From an uncultured Eubacterium sp. (GTDB lineage: Bacteria > Bacillota > Clostridia > Lachnospirales > Lachnospiraceae): a DNA stretch of 6,359 nt. The DNA lies in NCBI GenBank assembly GCA_904502145.1, contig CAJGDH010000112.1, positions 1-6,359 of the forward strand, written 5' to 3'. The translations under genes and the position numbers were made by a program. The notes under the pieces were generated by a model. The model did not search any database. It worked only from the letters and a program-made list of their open reading frames with translations, and had not been told where the DNA came from. Positions 1-5,252 of the stretch are shown in pieces. Positions within the stretch are counted from its first letter, which is position 1, and each line of letters opens with the position of its first letter.

Positions 1-869
1 CGGCGGAAGGTTTCTGTCCCCGACCCGTTTCCTGAGATGACAAAGACCTTTGGATCTCCTTTGACCTTTTCCAGTTCCAGGTCTCCCGACCTCTCGTTGT
101 AGGAGCCCACATTTATCCCGTAAAGCTTCTGGATGTAACCGTCTTTAAAGATCTCCTCCGGAGTGCCGAACCGGTCCAGCCTGTCTCCTCTTACGCAGGC
201 GATCTTATCGGATATCCTCCCCGCAAGATCCAGCTCATGGAGGGACATGATTACCGACAGGCCTCTCTCCCTGGACATATTCTGGATGATGTTGAGGAAT
301 TCCAGCTTATAGCGGATGTCCAGGAATGAGGTGGGCTCATCCAGGACGATGATATCCGGCTCCTGGCAGATGGCCCGGGCAAGCATTACCCTCTGTTTTT
401 GTCCGTCACTGGTTTCCAGGAAATCCCTGTCCTTAAGGAAAGTGATATCCACAAGCTCCATGGCTTCATCCACCACCTGGTTGTCATGTTCTCCCAGGAT
501 ACCGAATCTTCCGGTATAGGGATACCGTCCGGTGGCCACCACATCACGGCAGGTCATCATCTCGGGGCGGATCCGTTCGGTGAGGACCACGGACAGCCGC
601 TTGGACAGTTCGTGGGCCGACACCTCCCCGATGGGCTTATGTTCCAGATAGACCACACCGCCAACCGGCTTAAGCTGCTGGATCATACTTCTGATGATGG
701 TGGTCTTCCCGGCACCGTTTGGCCCGATCAGGGTAAGGATCTCCCCTTTCTTCAGTCCGATCACAATGTCTTTGATCAGGGGAACCCCGTTATAGCCGAC
801 GGTAAAGTCTTCTGTGTGAAGGAAATATTCATTTTTCTCTGTATTTATCATATTCTTTTCCATATTCAT
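1..869 (-). CDS. Iron-complex/heme/cobalamin-class ABC transporter ATP-binding protein (3' end outside window)
   Basis: Cytoplasmic ATPase of a FecE/BtuD-type importer, which powers the permease encoded just upstream. 289 codons are visible and the frame is still open at the left edge. Seen, counting from the ATG at 869: Walker A GPNGAGKT (49-56), signature SDGQ (154-157, a variant of SGGQ), Walker B IIVLDEP (173-179), D-loop SFLD (181-184) and switch His211. Where related ATPases have the Q-loop Gln ('LPQ'), this one reads VVLTE, putting Thr97 in that place. The ATPase core should end near residue 255-265, but the protein runs on through KVFVISGNGSG (about 274-284), which looks like the start of an extra C-terminal domain. 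The start is ambiguous: GAAGGA (873-878) lies 3 nt from the ATG at 869 and 9 nt from the in-frame ATG at 863. It follows the permease stop by 18 nt and is clearly in the same operon. The family is certain; the substrate is not. Confidence 0.93.
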   Translation of the reverse strand, partial: MNMEKNMINTEKNEYFLHTEDFTVGYNGVPLIKDIVIGLKKGEILTLIGPNGAGKTTIIRSMIQQLKPVGGVVYLEHKPIGEVSAHELSKRLSVVLTERIRPEMMTCRDVVATGRYPYTGRFGILGEHDNQVVDEAMELVDITFLKDRDFLETSDGQKQRVMLARAICQEPDIIVLDEPTSFLDIRYKLEFLNIIQNMSRERGLSVIMSLHELDLAGRISDKIACVRGDRLDRFGTPEEIFKDGYIQKLYGINVGSYNERSGDLELEKVKGDPKVFVISGNGSGTETFR

Positions 870-887
870 CTGTCCTTCACCCCTCGA

Positions 888-1904
888 TCATCCTCTCTTC
901 CTGTGGACCATGATATAGATTACCACCGGTGCGCCGAAAACTGCGGTAACCGTTGAGATACTGAGCTCGGTAGGCGCGAAGGCAACCCTGGCGATCAGGT
1001 CACACAGAAGACAGAAACCGGCTCCTCCCAGGAAACAGGAAGGGATCATGATTATGGGTTTGGCCGTTCCGAAAAGGCTTTTGATCAGGTGGGGCACAGC
1101 GATCCCCACGAAGGAGATCGGCCCTGCAAAAGCGGTGACACAGGCGGACAAAATACTGGACAAAAGGACCAGGAGGACCCGGAACAGCTCCACGTTCACA
1201 CCCATATTCCTGGCGTAGGACTCTCCCATCTGGTAAGCGCTCATGGGTTTGGACAGGAAGAAGACGATGATGGTACTGATGGTGACCACCAGGAACATGA
1301 CCGCCACGTTCTCCCAGGTGATACCTGAGAAGCTTCCCTTGGACCAGTTGTGAAGATTCACGATATTGGAATCATCCGCAAAAGTAACGATGAAATCAGT
1401 GATGGCGGTACAGATATATCCGATCATCACACCGCCCACGATCAGCATATGCATCTGGTTGATCACCCTGGACAAAGCCAGGACAAAGGCCATGGAGATG
1501 AGGGAGCCCACGAAGGCGGACAGGATCATCATAAATGAACTGACTGCCCCTCTCCTGCTGAGACTGATGACCATGGTAAGGGCAACCACCAGTTTCGCGC
1601 CTGAGGAGATACCCAGGACGAAAGGTCCCGCAATGGGATTGTGGAAGAAGGTCTGCAGAAGATAACCCGACAGTGCCAGTGCCCCGCCCAGGATAACGGT
1701 CGCTACAGACCGGGGAAAACGGATCTGCATCACAATATCATGATTGACGGAACCGCTTCCCTGTCCTCTCAGGATATCCAACACTTCGGAGACAGAGATG
1801 TTCACACTCCCGACACAGATGTTGACCATTAAAAATATACCGATGATTATGACCAGAAACAGGTAGGCTAAGGCAAACCTCCTGTAATGATTATTTGTCT
1901 GCAT
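888..1904 (-). CDS. FecCD/BtuC-type ABC transporter permease
   Basis: Membrane-spanning subunit of the importer, 338 residues, the usual length for a FecCD/BtuC protein with about ten transmembrane helices. Seen: a hydrophobic first helix (about 11-32), RFPR (62-65), the NPIAGPFVLGISSGA block (89-103), GPISFVGIAVPHLIK (261-275), the conserved loop that meets the ATPase, and the closing PTELSISTVTAVFGAP block (311-326). All are family signatures. The last residue of the 'PHxxR' motif is Lys275 here. An AAAGGAG ribosome binding site lies 6 nt upstream of the ATG at 1904. It starts 16 nt after the substrate-binding protein stop and ends 18 nt before the ATPase start, as expected for one transcript. 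There is a single permease gene, so it probably works as a homodimer. The family includes siderophore, heme and cobalamin importers, and sequence alone does not separate these. Confidence 0.95.
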   Translation of the reverse strand: MQTNNHYRRFALAYLFLVIIIGIFLMVNICVGSVNISVSEVLDILRGQGSGSVNHDIVMQIRFPRSVATVILGGALALSGYLLQTFFHNPIAGPFVLGISSGAKLVVALTMVISLSRRGAVSSFMMILSAFVGSLISMAFVLALSRVINQMHMLIVGGVMIGYICTAITDFIVTFADDSNIVNLHNWSKGSFSGITWENVAVMFLVVTISTIIVFFLSKPMSAYQMGESYARNMGVNVELFRVLLVLLSSILSACVTAFAGPISFVGIAVPHLIKSLFGTAKPIIMIPSCFLGGAGFCLLCDLIARVAFAPTELSISTVTAVFGAPVVIYIMVHRKRG

Positions 1905-1920
1905 GATCTGCTCCTTTCCA

Positions 1921-3117
1921 TCACTCCAGCCTGTAGAGATAGGTCAGCTGACCGTCCTCGCCGTTAAGCATGTGGTAGATATCCGCAATGATGGTACCCA
2001 GCTCCATGGAGGACTGGTACAGGTTTTTGGTCGTGCAATATACATGGCCCTCTTTAACGGCTTTGAACTTCTCCAGCATATTGCTTAAAGCCAGAAGGCT
2101 GTCCAGATTCTCCAGATCTCCCTCAATGGTGCTGTTATAGATAATGTAGTCCGCGTCCACCGCAGCGGCATAGAACTCTTCCATGGTCATACTCATGGTC
2201 GAGCTGGCGGAATCGTCATCCGTCCCGAGGTCGCTGAAGATATATTCTCCCCCGGCCATGTTGATCATCTTGGCAAGATAGTCATTGGATTTTCTCACAT
2301 TGGCCTGGCCGTCCGTGGTGATGTAGAAGAAAGCCACTTTCTTGCCGCTCTTCTCTTTATCTTTGATCTTGTTGAATTCCTCTTCCTGCTCTGCAAATGC
2401 CGCTTCCGACTCTTCCTTATATCCGGAGATCAGCCCGTAAAGCTTCACCCACTCACATCGGCCCAGAGGATTCTCTTCATAACTGCTGTTGTCCACCATG
2501 ACGGGGATGCCGAATTTCTCCAGCTGCTCTTTGACCTCGGGGGTGTGGTAGATCATGGTATTCTCGATGGCCAGATTACATTTGCCGGAAATGATCATCT
2601 CATAATCCGGGGCGGAATATTTGCCCGCATAGACCAGTTTCCCTTCCTCCATAGCCTGCCTTGCCTCATCGATATACCAGTTTTTCGCATCTGTTCCGGT
2701 GAAGGCCAGGGCCTCGATCCCGTTGAAGGAAGCAAACATATCCATAACCGCTGAAGCCACGAGATAGATCCTGTTCACAGGCTGCTGGATGACTACGATC
2801 CCCGAAGCCAGGTCCTTGGGGGCTTCCTTGCCTTCCGGTACCAGAAGAAACTGGTCTTTATCCGCGATGGTGATCAGCGCGTAATCCCCATCATAATAGT
2901 CCACGGAGAACTGTGTGGCATAATCCAGGGGCATGGAACCGTTAAGAGTCAGTTCCTCACTGATGGAGGCGGGGTCTGCGATCTGTGTTTTGCTGTCGGT
3001 CTCAGCCTGGCCGGACGGTTCCTTCCCTCCCGACTTCCCGCACCCGGACAGACAGGACAGGACCATCACAGCTGCCATCAGACAGACGATCGTTTTTTTC
3101 CAGATTCTTTTTTTCAT
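1921..3117 (-). CDS. Substrate-binding lipoprotein of the iron-complex/heme/cobalamin-class ABC importer
   Basis: Extracytoplasmic binding protein (FecB/BtuF-like, the periplasmic-binding-protein-2 class), 398 residues, which delivers ligand to the permease. Seen: a basic N-terminus (MKKRIWKK), a hydrophobic segment and lipobox LSGC with Cys26 as the predicted lipidation site. A low-complexity linker follows to about residue 50. The first lobe contains VNRIYLVASAV (114-124). The lobe boundary region carries PLGRCEWVKLYGLI (217-230), matching the GR.EW.K.YG pattern of this family whose Glu contacts the permease. The second lobe contains INMAGGEYIF (285-294). The start ATG overlaps the TGA of the upstream NEAT-like gene (ATGA), with GGGGGA about 4 nt upstream, so translation is probably coupled. 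The ligand cannot be read from the sequence; heme or another tetrapyrrole is favoured because of the NEAT-like and CbiK-like neighbours (inference). Confidence 0.93.
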   Translation of the reverse strand: MKKRIWKKTIVCLMAAVMVLSCLSGCGKSGGKEPSGQAETDSKTQIADPASISEELTLNGSMPLDYATQFSVDYYDGDYALITIADKDQFLLVPEGKEAPKDLASGIVVIQQPVNRIYLVASAVMDMFASFNGIEALAFTGTDAKNWYIDEARQAMEEGKLVYAGKYSAPDYEMIISGKCNLAIENTMIYHTPEVKEQLEKFGIPVMVDNSSYEENPLGRCEWVKLYGLISGYKEESEAAFAEQEEEFNKIKDKEKSGKKVAFFYITTDGQANVRKSNDYLAKMINMAGGEYIFSDLGTDDDSASSTMSMTMEEFYAAAVDADYIIYNSTIEGDLENLDSLLALSNMLEKFKAVKEGHVYCTTKNLYQSSMELGTIIADIYHMLNGEDGQLTYLYRLE

Positions 3118-3581
3118 TTTGTCCCCCTTTTCTTGAACAGGCTGACGGCGGCAAATCCGATGACAAAGGCTGCAACCAGGGCGATGATACCCGTGAATCC
3201 CAGACCTGAACCGGAGGAACCGGAGGCGGATTCAACCTGATCCGAGTGGAAAGTCAGACTGTAGCTGATCTCATGGGGAGTGCTCATGGCAGTCGTATCC
3301 CCGATAACTTCCATCGGCTCATCATAAACATATACAGGGATCTCAAAAGTGGAATTCTCCTCCGGGGTTTCCACGGGGAGGATCTTCTCACCGTTGACGA
3401 TCATATAATCATAGTGGGAACTGCTCCAGACAATGGTTGCTGTCCCCTGATGATCCTCAACTTTCAGGGCACAAGGAGACTGGATCGACGCTTTGCCGCT
3501 GCCTCCCTCCATATCTACAGTGATCATATATTCTCCGTCTTCAAGTTCGATGGACGCAGCTTCCGTATAGATTTCTTCCAT
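3114..3581 (-). CDS. NEAT-like domain protein with C-terminal membrane anchor and no signal peptide
   Basis: 155-residue first gene of the importer operon. Residues about 11-115 form one beta-rich domain with a NEAT-like pattern: LEDGEY (13-18), GGSGKASIQSP (26-36), TATIVWSS (47-54), YDYMIVNG (57-64), FEIPV (79-83), DEPMEVIG (87-94) and HEISYSLTF (103-111). NEAT domains bind heme at the surface of Gram-positive cells; the Tyr-x-Tyr at 57-59 lies about where the heme-ligating strand would be (inference). A Gly/Ser linker (118-127) leads into one transmembrane helix (about 128-149) and a basic tail KKRGTK. Oddly, the protein begins MEEIYTEAA with no signal sequence. The frame upstream meets a stop after about 15 codons with no alternative start, and AGAGGAG lies 6 nt before the ATG at 3581, so the start is well supported. 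The last bases overlap the start of the binding-protein gene. Gene reality is very likely; the NEAT assignment is from pattern only. Confidence 0.82.
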   Translation of the reverse strand: MEEIYTEAASIELEDGEYMITVDMEGGSGKASIQSPCALKVEDHQGTATIVWSSSHYDYMIVNGEKILPVETPEENSTFEIPVYVYDEPMEVIGDTTAMSTPHEISYSLTFHSDQVESASGSSGSGLGFTGIIALVAAFVIGFAAVSLFKKRGTK

Positions 3582-3683
3582 AATTATCTCCTCTCTTGTC
3601 TGACTGTAAAATAATACAGCATCGGCTTATATTCTACCCATGATGATATCTCAGTCACCTATAACCTGTATGTAATATTCATA

Positions 3684-3695
3684 ACAATTAATTGT
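3684..3695. promoter_or_regulatory. Palindrome ACAATTAATTGT, possible operator
   Basis: A perfect 12-bp palindrome lies between the candidate minus-strand -10 element and the candidate plus-strand -35 element. Its position would let one dimeric regulator act on both directions. Short AT-rich palindromes also arise by chance, and no known regulator consensus is matched. Confidence 0.4.
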
Positions 3696-3716
3696 AATAT
3701 TATGCACATTTATATT
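3688..3716 (+). promoter_or_regulatory. Candidate distal promoter toward the CbiK-like gene
   Basis: TTAATT (3688-3693), a 17-bp spacer and TATATT (3711-3716). The -10 matches 5 of 6 consensus bases and the -35 matches 3 of 6. If used, it gives a leader of about 210 nt that includes the GC-rich hairpin block. It overlaps the palindrome at 3684-3695. Confidence 0.3.
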
Positions 3717-3724
3717 GTAATCAA
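3697..3724 (-). promoter_or_regulatory. Candidate promoter of the importer operon
   Basis: Read on the minus strand: TTGATT (3724-3719), a 16-bp spacer, then TAATAT (3702-3697). Each hexamer matches the sigma-A consensus at 4 of 6 positions. Transcription would begin near 3690, giving a leader of about 110 nt before the first gene. The predicted start lies inside the palindrome at 3684-3695, so a repressor there could block it. Confidence 0.4.
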
Positions 3725-3730
3725 GTCTTA

Positions 3731-3831
3731 GATTTTACATTCGGCTACCTGCTGTGAGAACCCTCCCCGGAAGTCTGTCTGTTCTCGTTTTATCCGGGTC
3801 GGTGCGGACCCGCAAACTGCAGGATTTTACA
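3731..3831 (+). repeat. Direct repeat GATTTTACA flanking the GC-rich block
   Basis: GATTTTACA is present at 3731-3739 and again at 3823-3831, on either side of the GC-rich block. A near copy, GATTTACA, lies at 3872-3879, and the reverse complement core TGTAAAAT is at 3605-3612. The set adds to the TGTAA/TTACA motifs of the same region and may mark binding sites of a shared regulator. Confidence 0.4.
3795..3812 (+). other. Stable GC-rich hairpin in the putative CbiK-gene leader
   Basis: CGGGTC (3795-3800) and GACCCG (3807-3812) are perfect complements around the 6-nt loop GGTGCG. No T-run follows, so it is not a simple intrinsic terminator. CCTGC (3748-3752) could also pair with GCAGG (3819-3823) and enclose the hairpin. 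The stretch CCCGCAAACTG that begins in the right arm resembles the core of cobalamin riboswitches, but the usual 3' B12-box is missing. It may be a structured leader or an unrelated hairpin. Confidence 0.4.
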
Positions 3832-3835
3832 AGTA

Positions 3836-3864
3836 TTCGTAAATAATATTACGCATGGAATAAT
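3836..3864 (+). promoter_or_regulatory. Candidate proximal promoter of the CbiK-like gene
   Basis: TTCGTA (3836-3841), a 17-bp spacer and AATAAT (3859-3864). The -10 matches 5 of 6 bases and the -35 only 3 of 6. The inverted repeat CGTAA-N6-TTACG (3838-3853) sits over the -35 and spacer, a usual place for a regulator. An alternative -10, TACAAT (3876-3881), has no good -35. Confidence 0.35.
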
Positions 3865-3915
3865 CGAAATGGATTTACAATAGTACGTGTTCAAACATTT
3901 CAATTTCATTTTATG

Positions 3916-3922
3916 AGGAGGT
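3916..3922 (+). promoter_or_regulatory. Ribosome binding site AGGAGGT with long spacing
   Basis: This near-perfect Shine-Dalgarno sequence lies 12 nt before the ATG at 3935, longer than the usual 5-9 nt. No start codon in the same frame lies nearer, and the signal peptide begins right at that ATG, so the start is still well supported. Confidence 0.8.
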
Positions 3923-3934
3923 TTACGAACAATT

Positions 3935-5143
3935 ATGAAAAAGAGATTTTTGGCTTTAGCATGCACAGCTATCCTGGCAATGACCATGCTTGTCGGTTGC
4001 GGCGGTGCAGAGAAGAAAACGGAAGAAGCTACTCCGGAAGCTACCACAGCTGCCGCTGAAGCAGAAGTTACCGACGACCAGGCCGCTGCTGATGAAGTTG
4101 CTGCCCTGATCGACGCCATCTATGTTCAGGAGAGAACAGATCAGACTGATGCCCAGTGTGAAGCTGCCAAGGCAGCATGGGATGCTCTGACAGATGCTCA
4201 GAAAGAACTGGTGGAAGGTGAAGACGCAGACCCGGGTTACTTTGGTGACGATACCGGTGATGCTTCCAAGGATGATCCGCTGAATGCTGACGATATCGGC
4301 GAGAATGAGATCCTTGTTGTAAGCTTCGGTACATCCTTCAACGACAACCGTGTTGCAACCATCGGTGCCATCGAGAAGAAACTTCAGGCTGCATTCCCGG
4401 ATTGGTCCGTAAGGAGAGCTTTCACCGCTCAGATCATCATCAACCACATCCAGGCACGTGACGGCGAGAAGATCGACAACATGACTCAGGCACTTGACCG
4501 TGCCGTTGCCAACGGTGTCAAGAACCTTGTGGTTCAGCCCACACACCTTATGCACGGTGCAGAGTACGATGAGGTTATGGAAGTCCTTGATACCTACAAG
4601 GATAAGATCGCTTCCATCACAGTTGCAGAGCCTCTGCTCGGCGAAGTAGGCGATGACGCTACAGTGATCAACGATGACAAGAAGGCAGTTGCTGAGGCCG
4701 TTACCGCTGAAGCAGTCAAAGCTGCAGGATTTGACAGCCTTGATGCTGCAAAAGCAGACGGAACCGCATTTGTATTCATGGGACATGGTACTTCCCATAC
4801 TGCAAACATCACTTACACCCAGATGACCACACAGATGGCCGATCTTGGTTATGACAACGTATTTATCGGAACCGTTGAAGGCGAACCGGAAGAGACAGAA
4901 GTTCATGCAGTCATTGATGCAGTTAAAGCTGCAGGCTACAAGAAAGTCATTCTTCGTCCGTTAATGGTTGTTGCAGGCGATCATGCCAACAACGATATGG
5001 CCGGTGACGATGAAGATTCCTGGAAGAGCACCTTCTTAGCAGACGGAAGCTTTGACAGTGTAGACTGCCAGATCAACGGTCTTGGCGAGATCGAAGCTGT
5101 TCAGGATCTCTATGTTGCACATACACAGGCTGTGATCAAATAA
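3935..5143 (+). CDS. cbiK: Surface lipoprotein with CbiK-type anaerobic cobaltochelatase domain
   Basis: 402 residues. CbiK enzymes insert Co2+ into sirohydrochlorin in anaerobic B12 synthesis, normally in the cytoplasm. This one has a lipoprotein signal (MKKRFLALA... with lipobox LVGC, Cys22), so it should be anchored outside the membrane. After an Ala/Glu/Thr-rich linker (23-48) comes a small helical module (about 50-95) ending ALTDAQKELVEG, then an acidic linker to about 123. The chelatase domain follows: ILVVSFGTSF (126-135), QPTHLMHG (201-208), FMGHGTSH (281-288), GTVEGEP (312-318) and RPLMVVAGDHANNDMAGD (341-358). His204 and His284 occupy the positions of the two metal-binding histidines of Salmonella CbiK (145 and 207), so activity looks intact. 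It is divergent from the importer operon. Codon choice (CGT, GGT, AAC, ATC) suggests high expression. Periplasmic CbiK of Desulfovibrio vulgaris, which also binds heme, is a known precedent for export. Substrate and direction (insertion or removal of metal) are open. Confidence 0.92.
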   Translation: MKKRFLALACTAILAMTMLVGCGGAEKKTEEATPEATTAAAEAEVTDDQAAADEVAALIDAIYVQERTDQTDAQCEAAKAAWDALTDAQKELVEGEDADPGYFGDDTGDASKDDPLNADDIGENEILVVSFGTSFNDNRVATIGAIEKKLQAAFPDWSVRRAFTAQIIINHIQARDGEKIDNMTQALDRAVANGVKNLVVQPTHLMHGAEYDEVMEVLDTYKDKIASITVAEPLLGEVGDDATVINDDKKAVAEAVTAEAVKAAGFDSLDAAKADGTAFVFMGHGTSHTANITYTQMTTQMADLGYDNVFIGTVEGEPEETEVHAVIDAVKAAGYKKVILRPLMVVAGDHANNDMAGDDEDSWKSTFLADGSFDSVDCQINGLGEIEAVQDLYVAHTQAVIK

Positions 5144-5163
5144 TCACTGAAATCAAATAATCA
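5135..5163 (+). repeat. 17-bp tandem duplication across the CbiK-gene stop codon
   Basis: ATCAAATAATCA occurs at 5135-5146 and 5152-5163, offset by 17 bp, and the first copy contains the TAA stop (5141-5143). The remaining 5 bp of the unit differ partly (CTGAA against GAAAA). This looks like a small tandem duplication at the gene end with later drift. Confidence 0.7.
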
Positions 5164-5185
5164 GAAAAATACTCACGTTTCAACC

Positions 5186-5228
5186 AGCGGTTCATTCTTC
5201 CGGTTAAGAGTGGACCGCTTCTCTTTTC
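5186..5228 (+). terminator. Intrinsic terminator after the CbiK-like gene
   Basis: The arms 5186-5199 and 5206-5219 pair along 14 bp, including two G-U pairs, around the loop CCGGTT, followed by TCTCTTTTC. It lies between the two lipoprotein genes with only 33 nt from its right arm to the next start. No clear promoter for the downstream gene is seen in this gap, so partial read-through probably supplies its message. Confidence 0.8.
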
Positions 5229-5252
5229 ACAGAGAGAAGAAGAAGGATGATC

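Larger units (their letters stand above)
3671..3739. repeat. Phased TGTAAT direct repeats and facing TTACA
   Basis: TGTAATATT occurs at 3671-3679 and 3693-3701, exactly 22 bp apart (about two helical turns). A shorter copy, TGTAAT, starts at 3716, 23 bp further on. This last copy faces TTACA at 3735-3739, giving TGTAA-N14-TTACA. Regular spacing on one DNA face suggests cooperative regulator binding, but AT-richness makes chance copies possible. Confidence 0.4.
3582..3934. promoter_or_regulatory. Divergent control region between the importer operon and the CbiK-like gene
   Basis: No convincing gene lies here. The region is AT-rich on both flanks with a GC-rich block near 3741-3825. It holds candidate promoters in both directions, a 12-bp palindrome, repeated TGTAA/TTACA motifs and a strong small hairpin, listed separately. 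The head-to-head layout suggests that the importer and the chelatase-like gene answer to the same signal, which would fit iron, heme or cobalamin status (inference). I found no good Fur box and no complete cobalamin riboswitch. Confidence 0.75.

Noticed and set aside
399..956. Plus-strand frame of 185 codons across the ATPase and permease ends
   Set aside because: Antisense to the ATPase with its Walker motifs; no recognisable domain or ribosome binding site.
3665..3705. Fur box
   Set aside because: The region is AT-rich and palindromic but does not match the TGATAAT-N-ATTATCA arrangement.
3741..3840. Complete cobalamin riboswitch
   Set aside because: Only a CCCGCAAACTG-like core is seen; the 3' B12-box and usual flanking stems could not be found in order, so it is kept only as a lead.
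3790..4119. Minus-strand frame of 109 codons over the CbiK-gene start
   Set aside because: Mostly a shadow of the Ala-rich linker of the CbiK-like gene; no ribosome binding site or domain.
3956..4906. Long minus-strand frame of 316 codons antisense to the CbiK-like gene
   Set aside because: It is a shadow of a strongly biased coding frame; the product is Cys/Val/Leu-rich without family motifs and has no ribosome binding site, while the plus strand carries clear CbiK motifs.
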